A DNA stretch of 39,464 nt from Clostridia bacterium (GTDB lineage Bacteria > Bacillota > Clostridia > Oscillospirales > Acutalibacteraceae): contig JAGBAK010000002.1 in assembly GCA_017938985.1 (NCBI GenBank), positions 1 to 39,464 on the forward strand, read 5' to 3'. How positions within the stretch are numbered: the stretch's first letter is position 1; the number at the start of each line of letters is the position of its first letter. Positions 16,361 to 24,394 of the stretch are shown one piece after another. The notes beneath the pieces were generated by a model. The model ran no database searches, was not told the origin of the DNA, and saw nothing but the letters and a program-made list of their open reading frames with translations. The translations under genes and the position numbers were made by a program.

Positions 16361-17581
16361 TTATACCAAAAAGTCTTCGTCAATAACGTCCGTCAGAATA
16401 TCGTCAAGGTATTCACGGCTGAAAGACGAGGTGTTTGAAAGAACGCCGTGCCGCGAAGCAAGTTCTTCCGTGTAATCTTCAAGAGGATAAACCCTGATGT
16501 TGGTATATCCGCTGCCGTAGTGAGTAACAACGCCCTCAAATTTCACGTTTTCGATTGTTATTTCACCCGTCTTGTTGTTTCTGACAAACTCAAAATTCAG
16601 CATACCGCCGAGCATTCGGGGTCCTCTGTTCTGCGCTGAAATGAAGTTGCCGAGTGAATATGCAACAAGAGTACGGCTTCCGTCTGAATTTGTGATGAAC
16701 TCTACAGGCTGAATAACGTGGGGATGAGTGCCGATTATAACGTCAGCGCCCCAATCGCCGAGTTTTTTTGCAAGGTCACGCTGTGTATCGTTTGGTTCGT
16801 GCGTATATTCCACACCCCAGTGAGCGTTGACAACAACAACGTCTGCTATTGCATCGGCATCCATAACTCTTTGTCTGAGGCGTTCCTCATCGGCAGAGGT
16901 CATAAGAATAACGTCGGTATCCGAAGGCAATTTGAGACCGTTTGTCTGCTCGGTAAAGCCCACATAAGCAATCTTCATACCCTTTACCTCTGTAACGGGT
17001 ATCGTCTGATAGTCCGCCTCGTTAAGATATGCGCCCGTGGTCACGGCTTCTTTTGACTTCCAGAATTCAATTGCCGAAATAAGACCTTTTTCGCCACAGT
17101 CAATTGAGTGGTTGGTTGCGATATTGAAAACGTCAAAGCCGATATCCAGCATTTCATCGCCAAGCTCCGTGGGCGAATTGAACTGCGGATAGCTTGAAAC
17201 ATTATGCGCCGTTGAAATAATTGTTTCCTGGTTAAGAATTGCTATGTCTTTTGAAGATATTTTGCCGCTGATGTTGCGGTATGCATCTTCAAAGTCATAG
17301 CCGTCGCCGCCTGCTCTTGCCGCCGCCTGTTCATAAATAACGTTGTGGATAAGGTTATCTCCCACAGCAGTAACGCTTACTTTGGTAAAAACTTCAACGT
17401 CTACGTTATTCTGTTCCGAATTGCCTCCTTCATCCGGACTACCGTTTTCGGTTCCTTCGGGGTGGCGGATAATTGCGTTTTCGTTTGTGGGATTGCTTTT
17501 GTCAACAAAGAAAAGCGCTGCAATTGCAACAACATCAAAGAACAAAATAATCGCCAGAAAAACTGAAAGTATCTTTCTCAT
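16361..17581 (-). CDS. CapA family protein (PGA_cap metallophosphatase-like)
   Basis: A 406-residue protein with one N-terminal membrane helix (LSVFLAIILFFDVVAIAALFF), a polar low-complexity linker to about residue 70, then a PGA_cap domain. Family motifs are AVGDNLIHN near 75, NQETII near 116, ATNHSIDCGEKGL near 159, NAHWGVEYTHEPN near 253 and IIGTHPHVIQPVEF near 285, which carry the metal-binding His and Asp residues. In CapA proteins this domain takes part in poly-gamma-glutamate capsule synthesis, but no capBC genes are here, so that role is uncertain. It faces the outside, anchored by its N-terminus. It sits inside the rplS-rnhB housekeeping block, where it is not usually found. Confidence 0.88.
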   Translation of the reverse strand: MRKILSVFLAIILFFDVVAIAALFFVDKSNPTNENAIIRHPEGTENGSPDEGGNSEQNNVDVEVFTKVSVTAVGDNLIHNVIYEQAAARAGGDGYDFEDAYRNISGKISSKDIAILNQETIISTAHNVSSYPQFNSPTELGDEMLDIGFDVFNIATNHSIDCGEKGLISAIEFWKSKEAVTTGAYLNEADYQTIPVTEVKGMKIAYVGFTEQTNGLKLPSDTDVILMTSADEERLRQRVMDADAIADVVVVNAHWGVEYTHEPNDTQRDLAKKLGDWGADVIIGTHPHVIQPVEFITNSDGSRTLVAYSLGNFISAQNRGPRMLGGMLNFEFVRNNKTGEITIENVKFEGVVTHYGSGYTNIRVYPLEDYTEELASRHGVLSNTSSFSREYLDDILTDVIDEDFLV

Positions 17582-17597
17582 TATATCAGCTCCACAA

Positions 17598-18449
17598 TCA
17601 GTCGAGGGTTATTCTGCCAAGCTTGCCGCTTCTGTATTCATCAAGAAGCATAACCGCCGCTCTTTCGGTGTCATATTCGCCCTTACGCAGCAGCATACCT
17701 CTTTTTTGGGCTATAAGCTCAAGAAGCTCATAAGGCTCAAGCTCCTCAAAGTCCTCGATTTTATATCTTTCTCTTAATCTGTCTGCATAGTTTTTTTGAA
17801 GAACAACGAGCAACCGCACCGCAATTTCCTGAATATCAAGTATCTGGTCTTTAACGGAGCCGATGAAAGCAAGCTTGAAGCCTACCTCGGGGTCCTCAAA
17901 CTTGGGCCAGAGCACACCGGGAGTATCAAGCAGCTCTATGCCCGAACCGATAAAGAACCAGCGGTTGCTGCGTGTGACACCGGGCTTGTCCGCAACCTCG
18001 GCACGGTTTTTGCCTGCCATACGGTTGATGAAAGACGATTTGCCTGTGTTGGGAATGCCCACAACCATTATGCGCAGATGCTTGCCTGCCATTCCTCTGT
18101 CGATGTTCGCCTGAATTTTGTCTTTAAGAACTTCTCTGACCGCAGGCTGAAATTTATCAAGACCCTTACCGCTTCTGCAATCGACAGGCAAAGCGGTTAT
18201 TCCTTTTGCGGAAAGCTCTTTAATTTTGCGTGCGGTTGCATTTTCGTCTGCAAGGTCGCACTTGTTGAGCAGAACTATTCTCGGCTTTGAACCGATTATT
18301 TCGTCAAGCTCGGGGTTACGGCTGCTCTCGGGTATTCTCGCATCAACAAGCTCGCAAACAGCATCAACCGCCGTCAGATTTTCTTTGATAAGTCTTCTGG
18401 TTTTTGCCATATGGCCGGGAAACCACTGAACCGTCATATTATCATTCAT
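17598..18449 (-). CDS. rbgA: Ribosome biogenesis GTPase RbgA (YlqF)
   Basis: A 283-residue circularly permuted GTPase that acts late in 50S subunit assembly. The G motifs appear in permuted order: G4 NKCDLAD near residue 62, G1 GIPNTGKSSFINR near 127, G2 region KPGVTRSNRW near 150, and G3 DTPGVLWPK near 170. The opening VQWFPGHMAKTRRLI is the family hallmark. It lies directly downstream of the signal peptidases and upstream of capA, matching the conserved rplS-(lep)-ylqF-rnhB order. Confidence 0.95.
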   Translation of the reverse strand: MNDNMTVQWFPGHMAKTRRLIKENLTAVDAVCELVDARIPESSRNPELDEIIGSKPRIVLLNKCDLADENATARKIKELSAKGITALPVDCRSGKGLDKFQPAVREVLKDKIQANIDRGMAGKHLRIMVVGIPNTGKSSFINRMAGKNRAEVADKPGVTRSNRWFFIGSGIELLDTPGVLWPKFEDPEVGFKLAFIGSVKDQILDIQEIAVRLLVVLQKNYADRLRERYKIEDFEELEPYELLELIAQKRGMLLRKGEYDTERAAVMLLDEYRSGKLGRITLD

Positions 18450-18461
18450 CGGATATCCTCG

Positions 18462-19019
18462 TTATTTTACTGCCTTATTTGAAGAAATGCTGTAAACAAC
18501 CTTGCCCATAATATATTCTTCCCTGATCATACCGATATCATCGTCACGGCTGTCCGAAGAATCGTTACGGTTGTCACCCATTACGTAAACGTAGCCTTCG
18601 GGTACGGTAACGGGTTTCCAATAGTCAAGGGTTCTTTCAACAGGTTCGTTTATGTAAGGCTCGTCAAGCTTTACGTCATCAACGTAAACGGAAAAAGTGT
18701 ATCCGTCGTCGTTTCTTTCAAGTTTAACCGTCTGACCCTCTGTTGCGATAATTCTTTTTACAAGAACGTCTTCAATAAAGGGTGACGCATTGGGTTGAGC
18801 GGTAACAACAACGTCACCGTTCTGAGGCTTTGTGTAAACCGATTGAAGGATTATCTGCTCGCCGTCGTAAAGCGTGGGGAACATTGAACTGCCGCTGACC
18901 TGAATTGTTCTGAACAGGCAGACAAAGCAAAGACCCACGGCAACAACAGCCGTTGCCATAATTGAAACAATGTCAAATGCCATAGAAGTGAACGTTGTTT
19001 TTTCTTTTTTGTTGCTCAT
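18462..19019 (-). CDS. lepB: Signal peptidase I, second copy
   Basis: A 185-residue S26A enzyme that cleaves signal peptides of exported proteins. It has a single N-terminal membrane helix (residues ~15-36). The nucleophile is S45 in SGSSMFPTL, the general base is K88 in LVKRIIATEGQTV, and box E is YVMGDNRNDSSDSRD. AAGGAGAGAAGG precedes the ATG. It is 15 bases downstream of the first signal peptidase gene, with clear but moderate similarity, so this is an old tandem duplication. Both copies keep the Ser/Lys dyad. Confidence 0.93.
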   Translation of the reverse strand: MSNKKEKTTFTSMAFDIVSIMATAVVAVGLCFVCLFRTIQVSGSSMFPTLYDGEQIILQSVYTKPQNGDVVVTAQPNASPFIEDVLVKRIIATEGQTVKLERNDDGYTFSVYVDDVKLDEPYINEPVERTLDYWKPVTVPEGYVYVMGDNRNDSSDSRDDDIGMIREEYIMGKVVYSISSNKAVK

Positions 19020-19034
19020 ATCCTTCTCTCCTTA

Positions 19035-19625
19035 TCAATCGTATATATTCCTGTCGCCTGCAGGAAGAATTCTCATAACCGCCTTGCCGAGAACGTATCG
19101 CTCGTCAACAAGACCTATTGCGCTTGAACGGCTGTCAACCGAATTGTTGCGGTTATCACCCATTACAAACAGCTTGCCTTCTTCAACAACAAGCGGAAAC
19201 TCAACGTCATATTTAAGCGACGTCGGCTGAGCGATATAAGGTTCGTCAAGCACCTTGCCGTTAACAATAACCTGATGGGTAATGAAATTGATATCAACCG
19301 TGTCGCCGCCAACGGCAATTACTCTTTTGATTATAGGAACGTTGCGTTCCCACGGCTGAGTAACAACAACAATGTCGCCTGCCTTGAATCCGCTGATTGA
19401 CACGCTGCCGACAGCAAGCCAGTCTCCCGAATGCAGGGTTGGGTTCATTGAATCGCCCTCAACGCCGACCACCCTGAAAGCCAGAGAAAAAATAATAAAC
19501 GCCGCAATCACCGCACCTTTAAAGGAATCCGTAACATCGTACACAGCTTTGGCAAACTTGCCTGCGGGTGCAATTTCGTTCTGTTTTGAGGCAAACTCTA
19601 TGCGGAACTCTTCAATTTTTCTCAA
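19035..19625 (-). CDS. lepB: Signal peptidase I, first copy
   Basis: A 196-residue S26A signal peptidase. One membrane helix (about residues 36-53) follows a longer cytoplasmic N-terminus than in the second copy. S59 in VEGDSMNPTL and K100 in PIIKRVIAVGGDTVDI form the catalytic dyad, and FVMGDNRNNSVDSRSS is the conserved box. The start is TTG at 19625, set by GGAGG 7 bases upstream; there is no nearby ATG. It follows rplS after a hairpin terminator, so rplS transcripts would reach it only by read-through. Confidence 0.93.
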   Translation of the reverse strand: MRKIEEFRIEFASKQNEIAPAGKFAKAVYDVTDSFKGAVIAAFIIFSLAFRVVGVEGDSMNPTLHSGDWLAVGSVSISGFKAGDIVVVTQPWERNVPIIKRVIAVGGDTVDINFITHQVIVNGKVLDEPYIAQPTSLKYDVEFPLVVEEGKLFVMGDNRNNSVDSRSSAIGLVDERYVLGKAVMRILPAGDRNIYD

Positions 19626-19719
19626 AAGCCTGCCTCCTTTTCGGTTGATTGATATATGAATATTATTGCATTTTGAGCTGTTTTTTAACCTGCGGAAACA
19701 CCGCTAAAAATAACAATAA

Positions 19720-19745
19720 GGTGTAACAACAAAAATTGTTACACC
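19720..19745 (-). terminator. Terminator downstream of rplS
   Basis: GGTGTAACAA and TTGTTACACC form a perfect 10-base stem with a short A/T loop. On the minus strand it is followed by TTATTGTTATTTTT. It lies 10 bases after the rplS stop. Confidence 0.85.
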
Positions 19746-19755
19746 CTCATGCTCA

Positions 19756-20100
19756 TTATCTGATCTGTTCCTTAACCTTTGCAGCCTTACCAACTCTGTC
19801 TCTGAGGTAGTAGAGCTTGCTTCTGCGAACGCGACCGTGTCTTACAAGTTCAACCTTTGCAACGTTGGGGGAATGGAGAGGGAATACTCTCTCAACACCA
19901 ACACCGTAGCTCAGACGGCGAACTGTGAAGGTTTCGGAAACGCCTGAACCTCTGCGGGCGATAACTGTGCCTTCAAAAACCTGAATTCTTTCTTTTTCGC
20001 CTTCGCGGATCTTTACGTGAACCTTAACGGTATCACCGATTTCGATGGCAGGTACTTCGGATTTCAGAGAATCCTGTGCGATCAATTTGAGTGCATCCAT
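19756..20100 (-). CDS. rplS: Large ribosomal subunit protein bL19
   Basis: A 114-residue ribosomal protein at the 30S-50S interface. Family features are [56 protein letters not shown] and the basic C-terminus [22 protein letters not shown] lies 9 bases before the ATG. It has its own promoter and a ~130-base structured leader, which fits autogenous control as known for many r-protein genes. Confidence 0.98.
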   Translation of the reverse strand: MDALKLIAQDSLKSEVPAIEIGDTVKVHVKIREGEKERIQVFEGTVIARRGSGVSETFTVRRLSYGVGVERVFPLHSPNVAKVELVRHGRVRRSKLYYLRDRVGKAAKVKEQIR

Positions 20101-20230
20101 TGTTAATTTCCTCCGATTTTTTCAGACGTTCGTAACCGAATACACGGCAAGAGGACCATCCGCTTTAATGTTATTAAGCATTAAACCCCGTCTTTGTGAG
20201 CCGAAGCCGCTAATGACGGCACAAATGCGA
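20101..20230 (-). promoter_or_regulatory. Structured 5' leader of rplS (candidate L19-type leader RNA)
   Basis: In the minus-strand transcript UUUGUG (20225-20220) can pair with CACAAA (20198-20193), and CCGUC (20219-20215) with GACGG (20192-20188). These two stems cross, as in an H-type pseudoknot, and enclose a GGC-UUCG-GCU tetraloop hairpin. A second hairpin, UUUAAUG/CAUUAAA, follows at 20185-20164. Rfam describes L19 leaders in Firmicutes; I could not compare this one to that model, so membership is an inference. Confidence 0.5.
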
Positions 20231-20235
20231 ATAAT

Positions 20236-20264
20236 ATAGTAACACAGCTTTTGGAATAATGCAA
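20236..20264 (-). promoter_or_regulatory. SigA-type promoter of rplS
   Basis: Minus-strand TTGCAT (20264-20259) and TACTAT (20241-20236) are spaced by 17 bases. The start point would be near 20229, giving a leader of about 130 bases. Confidence 0.65.
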
Positions 20265-20296
20265 GTGTTTTTTTGCTTTTTATAATATTTTATGTT

Positions 20297-20959
20297 TTAT
20301 GCAAAAACGCTTGAATCTTCACGAAGCAGTTTGGTTCTAATGACGGAAAAACTCTCGGGTTCTGCCGCAAACTCGGCAAAAAGAGCGTTCATAAGAAGCT
20401 CCGCATTAAGGTTAACGCTGTTGCCCGCCGCAAGAACGGTTTTGATTTTAACGCTTGTTCCGACGGAAACACATTCAAAGGAGCGAACCATTTCGCAAAG
20501 GTTAACGGTTTTGATTCCTCTCTTGCTGCGTTTTTCTGCATTAAGCACGCCGCCGTCAATAACAGCCGCCGCTCCTGCCGCAAAGCCTTCCGCCTCGCCG
20601 TCAGAAAGAAAACCAACCTCTATATTATATTCTGCCGCCGCAATTTCATTCGGCTTATTTACAGGTTCGCAAACGTCAACGATTTCAATGCCTTCGGGCA
20701 TAACCGAATTAAGTCTGCTTTTGATTTCCTCAAAAGGCATATCCTCTTCAATTCTGATATCAAGAGGTTCTCTTTCGCCTGTCTGACCCAGAGGCAGCGG
20801 CATAAGGAAGGTCATATAGGGATGCGGATTAAAGCCTTCTGTGTACCACAGCGGAATTTCAGCTCTTCTGACAGCTCGTGTCATACAGCGGTTCATATCA
20901 AGATGTGAGATATAAATTGCAAGTCCGCTCTTTTTAAACCAGAGTCTAACGGATTTCAT
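20297..20959 (-). CDS. TIGR03936 family radical-SAM-linked protein (DUF2344)
   Basis: A 220-residue protein of unknown function that regularly accompanies the TIGR03960 radical SAM protein, and is fused to it in some species. The opening MKSVRLWFKKSGLAIYISHLDMNRCMTRAVRRAEIP and YTEGFNPHPYMTFLMPLPLG are family-defining. ATG at 20959 is chosen because GGAGG lies 8 bases upstream; it overlaps the end of the radical SAM gene by 14 bases, so the two are translationally coupled. No metal site or catalytic residue stands out. Confidence 0.9.
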   Translation of the reverse strand: MKSVRLWFKKSGLAIYISHLDMNRCMTRAVRRAEIPLWYTEGFNPHPYMTFLMPLPLGQTGEREPLDIRIEEDMPFEEIKSRLNSVMPEGIEIVDVCEPVNKPNEIAAAEYNIEVGFLSDGEAEGFAAGAAAVIDGGVLNAEKRSKRGIKTVNLCEMVRSFECVSVGTSVKIKTVLAAGNSVNLNAELLMNALFAEFAAEPESFSVIRTKLLREDSSVFA

Positions 20960-22790
20960 CGCATACACCTCCGTTCAGTTTTGCGGCACCGCAGCCTGCG
21001 CACTTTTCTCGGCAGCAAGCAGTGGTTTCGCCCTTATGAGCCTTCTGATTTTCTTTAATGAGAAAGCTTTTTGTTACGCCGTAATCCATATGGTCCCAGG
21101 GCAGAACTTCGTCATATTCTCTTCTGCGTGCGGTATAGAAAAACGGGTCGATGCCGCATTCTTCAAAGCTCTGCATCCATTTTTCACGGTCAAGATGTTC
21201 TTCCCAACCGTCAAAGCGGCAGCCCTTGCGCCACGCAGTTTCAATAACCTTACCAAGGCGGCGGTCGCCTCTTGAGAATACGCCCTCAAGGAAGCTTGTC
21301 CACGGAACGTGCCTTGAAACGTTGACTTTTCTTGTTTTGACGCAGGAAATGAGGTAATTCTGCTTGTCAATAAGCACCTCGGGTTTATCCTGCGGCTCCC
21401 ACTGGAAAGGCGTGAACGGCTTCGGAACAAGCGACGCAACGCTTATGCTGACCGCAACGCTTTTGCCCTTGGGTTTGTTTTCGTTTTTATAATATTCATC
21501 AACAACAGCCTGCGCAAGGTCGGCTATACCCTGAATATCTTCTTCCGTTTCGGTGGGCAGACCAATCATAAAATAAAGCTTGACCGCCGTCCAACCGCCC
21601 GAAAATGCCTGTCTTGCAGTTGAAAGCACTTCTTCTTCGGTTATGTTCTTATTTATAACGTCACGCAGACGCTGTGTGCCTGCTTCGGGAGCAAAGGTAA
21701 GACCGCTTCTGCGAACGGCGTTGAGCTGCTCCATAAGCTCTTTGGGGAAGTTATCGGCACGCAACGAGGGCAGAGCAATGTTGATTTTTTCTTCAACAGT
21801 CCACGGAAGCATATTTCTGATAAGCTTTTCAAGACCCTTGTAGTCGCTCGTGCTCAGTGAACAAAGCGAAATTTCGTCATAGCCCGTGTTTTTGCAGATT
21901 GCGCGGCACTGCGCCTCAACCGTTTCGGGAGATTTTTCTCTTATGGGGCGGTTAAGGAAGCCTGCCTGACAGAAACGGCAGCCTCTGATACAGCCTCTGA
22001 AAATTTCAACCGTTGTTCTGTCGTGCACCACCTCAAGGAAAGGCACAACGAAGCTCTCGGGGGCAAACATTGAATCAAGGTCGGCAACGTTGCGTTTTTC
22101 AACCTTTTCGGGTGCACCGCAGGTTGGCGTTACCGATTTAACGGTGCAGTCATCGTTGTATTCAACGTCATAAAGCGACGGAACGTAAACACCCTTTATC
22201 TGTGCGGCGGCAACAAGGAACTCCTGCTTTGAAGCTCCCTTTGCCTTATATTCTTTAAGAAGGTCGATAAGCTCGTTTGTGACCTCTTCGCCGTCGCCGG
22301 GAAGAGTTATATCAAAGAATTCCGCCATCGGTTCGCTGTTGCAAACGCAGGTGCCGCCGGCGATAACGATGGGTGTAAGCTCTTTTCTGTCGCAGCTTTT
22401 TACGGGAATGCCTGCAAGGTCAAGCATATTGAGCACGTTGGTGTTGCTCAGTTCATACTGCATTGTAAAGCCGAGAATATCAAACTCGGTCAGAGCGTCG
22501 CCGCTTTCAAGCGCATAGAGAGGAATATTGTTTTCTCTCATCACCTGCTCCATATCAACCCACGGCGCAAAAACTCTTTCGCACCAGGCATCCTCTCTTG
22601 CATTGACAAGGGAATAAAGAATTTTCATGCCGAGGTGCGACATACCGATTTCGTAGGTATCTGGGAAGCAGAAGGCATAGCGGATGTCGATTTTTGATTT
22701 ATCCTTGACAATGCTGTTGAGTTCGCCGCCCGTATATCTGCCGGGTTTCTGAACCTTTGTCAAAAACTTTTCTATCTTTCTGGGATACAT
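20946..22790 (-). CDS. TIGR03960 family B12-binding-domain radical SAM protein
   Basis: A 614-residue protein. An N-terminal region resembling a cobalamin-binding domain (residues ~30-200) lacks an obvious DxHxxG motif. It is followed by a radical SAM core with the cluster motif CIRGCRFCQ near residue 267, the ISLCSLSTSDY stretch, and GLPTETEEDI near 415. The C-terminal ~60 residues end in a cysteine pair region (CCREKCAGCG) that could bind a further metal. The reaction is unknown. In many Firmicutes this gene precedes ribonuclease G and rplU; here rplS follows instead. Confidence 0.9.
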   Translation of the reverse strand: MYPRKIEKFLTKVQKPGRYTGGELNSIVKDKSKIDIRYAFCFPDTYEIGMSHLGMKILYSLVNAREDAWCERVFAPWVDMEQVMRENNIPLYALESGDALTEFDILGFTMQYELSNTNVLNMLDLAGIPVKSCDRKELTPIVIAGGTCVCNSEPMAEFFDITLPGDGEEVTNELIDLLKEYKAKGASKQEFLVAAAQIKGVYVPSLYDVEYNDDCTVKSVTPTCGAPEKVEKRNVADLDSMFAPESFVVPFLEVVHDRTTVEIFRGCIRGCRFCQAGFLNRPIREKSPETVEAQCRAICKNTGYDEISLCSLSTSDYKGLEKLIRNMLPWTVEEKINIALPSLRADNFPKELMEQLNAVRRSGLTFAPEAGTQRLRDVINKNITEEEVLSTARQAFSGGWTAVKLYFMIGLPTETEEDIQGIADLAQAVVDEYYKNENKPKGKSVAVSISVASLVPKPFTPFQWEPQDKPEVLIDKQNYLISCVKTRKVNVSRHVPWTSFLEGVFSRGDRRLGKVIETAWRKGCRFDGWEEHLDREKWMQSFEECGIDPFFYTARRREYDEVLPWDHMDYGVTKSFLIKENQKAHKGETTACCREKCAGCGAAKLNGGVCDEIR

Positions 22791-22824
22791 AAACTATCTC
22801 CTGTTCAAATAACATATCTGTTTT

Positions 22825-22873
22825 AGTGAAAAGATAAAAGTGAATAGTGAACAGTTTCGGACAGGCTCCGCCT
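22825..22873 (+). repeat. Degenerate intergenic repeat, copy A
   Basis: The 49 bases beginning AGTGAAAAGATAAAAG align without gaps to 33889-33937 at 36 of 49 positions (73%, counted by eye). Both copies are intergenic. The shared core is AGTGAA...TAAAAG...ATAG.GAA.AGTT.CGGA.A.GCT.CGCC. It lies between the radical SAM gene and the M50 gene. Confidence 0.6.
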
Positions 22874-22926
22874 ATGACCGAATATTCTCACATTTCATTA
22901 ATGATATCACAATAATTCAAAAAAAT

Positions 22927-23535
22927 CTACAGTTTTACCGTTCCTTTTTCTCTTTTATCGAAAAAGCTGACCGCTGCAAGATAAACCGCCGCCGTGCCGA
23001 GCGTTATATTGCCGAATTCAAGAGCCGCCGCAAAGCCGAAAAGAGCCAGCGGCACAAGCACCGCCCATACTGCACCAAAGCATATTTTTTCGGCTTTTTC
23101 TTCGGGCATCAGCCTGCGCAGACACTCAAACAGAATATTTCCGCCGTCAAGCGGTCTGCAGGGAAGCAGATTGAAAAGACCCGTAACAAGGCTGATATCG
23201 GCGGCATTGTGCATATGTACGTTGTCTGCGGAATTTATTGAAAAAACGGCATATAACAGCAGATTAGCTGCAGGTCCTGCCGCATAAATAAGTATATCAC
23301 GGTTTCGTGAACAAACGGGAAAACGCTCAAGCTTTATGCCGTAAAAAGAAAGTTCCACAAGTGCGGGCTTTTCTCCGCAGGCAAGCAGACAAAGAATATG
23401 CGCCGCTTCGTGAATAAAACAACAAAACAACGCAACCGAGCAAACTCCGCTGTCATCAAGAATAAGCATACAGGTTATTGTTGCAGCAAAAGAGAGGCTG
23501 ATTTTCACATCTGTTTCGCCTCTTTTAATTTTCAT
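22927..23535 (-). CDS. M50 site-2 metalloprotease, SpoIVFB-like
   Basis: A 202-residue polytopic membrane protease. The zinc motif HEAAH is at residues 42-46 within a hydrophobic segment. The second motif NLLPCRPLDGGNILF supplies the third ligand Asp, as in SpoIVFB (NxxPxxPxDGG). SpoIVFB cleaves pro-SigmaK in the mother cell of sporulating Firmicutes; related enzymes exist in non-sporulating bacteria, so the role is an inference. ATG at 23535 overlaps the M23 gene by 11 bases but has no clear ribosome site. GTG at 23508, after AGAGG, is an alternative that lies just past the M23 stop. Confidence 0.85.
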   Translation of the reverse strand: MKIKRGETDVKISLSFAATITCMLILDDSGVCSVALFCCFIHEAAHILCLLACGEKPALVELSFYGIKLERFPVCSRNRDILIYAAGPAANLLLYAVFSINSADNVHMHNAADISLVTGLFNLLPCRPLDGGNILFECLRRLMPEEKAEKICFGAVWAVLVPLALFGFAAALEFGNITLGTAAVYLAAVSFFDKREKGTVKL

Positions 23536-24364
23536 CGGGATAAATGAGCGGCTCGGGGTCAACCCTTATGCCGTCAATCCTTACCTCAAAGTGAAGATGC
23601 GGTCCCGTTGACCAACCCGTTGAGCCTACAAGGCCGAGAGTTTCGCCCTTTCTGAGTACGGTTTCTTCGGGTGCATAAATCTCACTCAGATGGCAGTAAT
23701 AAGTTTCAAAGCCGTCAGAATGCTCAACAAGCACATATTTACCCCACACGTCGCTTTCGCCCGAATCGGTAACTCTGCCACCGTATGCCGCCGCAACGGG
23801 CGTGCCCTCGGGAGCCGCAAGGTCAATGCCCGTGTGAAAACCGTATTTGCCCGAAACGGGATTTGTTCTGTAGCCGAAAGGTGACGTGAGCCTGCCCTCG
23901 ACGGGAACGGTCACAGGTGCGCTGACCGTATATGACGCAAAGCTCGTGCCTTTGATTGCCTGTTCGGAGCCGATATCCTCACCGCCGCCGATTATTTTGC
24001 CCACGGCAACAGCATCATCAAGAGTTGCGCTTGCCGTTTTTGCTGAATCCACCGTTATTTTTGCGGTTACAACCTCAAAATCGGATGCGGAATAAACCGC
24101 TTTGTTCTTTGCCGAAGGCTCTGCTGCCTGCGAGCTTGCGACGCCGCCAAAAGCGCCCTGTTTTTCGGTTGAATCGCTCTTGCCGACTTTTGAATCAATA
24201 AAAACCGCCGATGCGACAAAGGTGCAAAGAATGCACTGAACGGCAACAAGATGAACAAACCCGAATTTTCTTGCTTTGTTCTTTCTTGCCCTGCGGTTTC
24301 CCGATTTTAAAAAAGTGTTTCCAACTGCACCTGTGTGCAAAAAATTGTTTCTGCCTGTGTTCAT
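23525..24364 (-). CDS. M23 (LytM) domain protein, SpoIVFA-like
   Basis: A 279-residue protein with a basic cytoplasmic N-terminus, one membrane helix near residues 35-55 (FVHLVAVQCILCTFVASAVF), a linker, and a C-terminal M23 domain from about residue 165 (RLTSPFGYRTNPVSGKYGFHTGIDLAAPEGTPV). It keeps both zinc motifs HTGID and HLHFEV, so peptidoglycan endopeptidase activity is plausible. SpoIVFA, which holds SpoIVFB inactive, has this architecture and gene order. ATG at 24364 is chosen because GGAGGG lies 4 bases upstream. A plain secreted cell-wall hydrolase is the main alternative. Confidence 0.85.
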   Translation of the reverse strand: MNTGRNNFLHTGAVGNTFLKSGNRRARKNKARKFGFVHLVAVQCILCTFVASAVFIDSKVGKSDSTEKQGAFGGVASSQAAEPSAKNKAVYSASDFEVVTAKITVDSAKTASATLDDAVAVGKIIGGGEDIGSEQAIKGTSFASYTVSAPVTVPVEGRLTSPFGYRTNPVSGKYGFHTGIDLAAPEGTPVAAAYGGRVTDSGESDVWGKYVLVEHSDGFETYYCHLSEIYAPEETVLRKGETLGLVGSTGWSTGPHLHFEVRIDGIRVDPEPLIYPDEN

Positions 24365-24394
24365 AAGACCCTCCGCCAACGTTTTTTCTCTATG

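Noticed and set aside
16361..17581. Poly-gamma-glutamate capsule locus
   Set aside because: A CapA-like domain alone is common in Firmicutes; capB and capC are absent.
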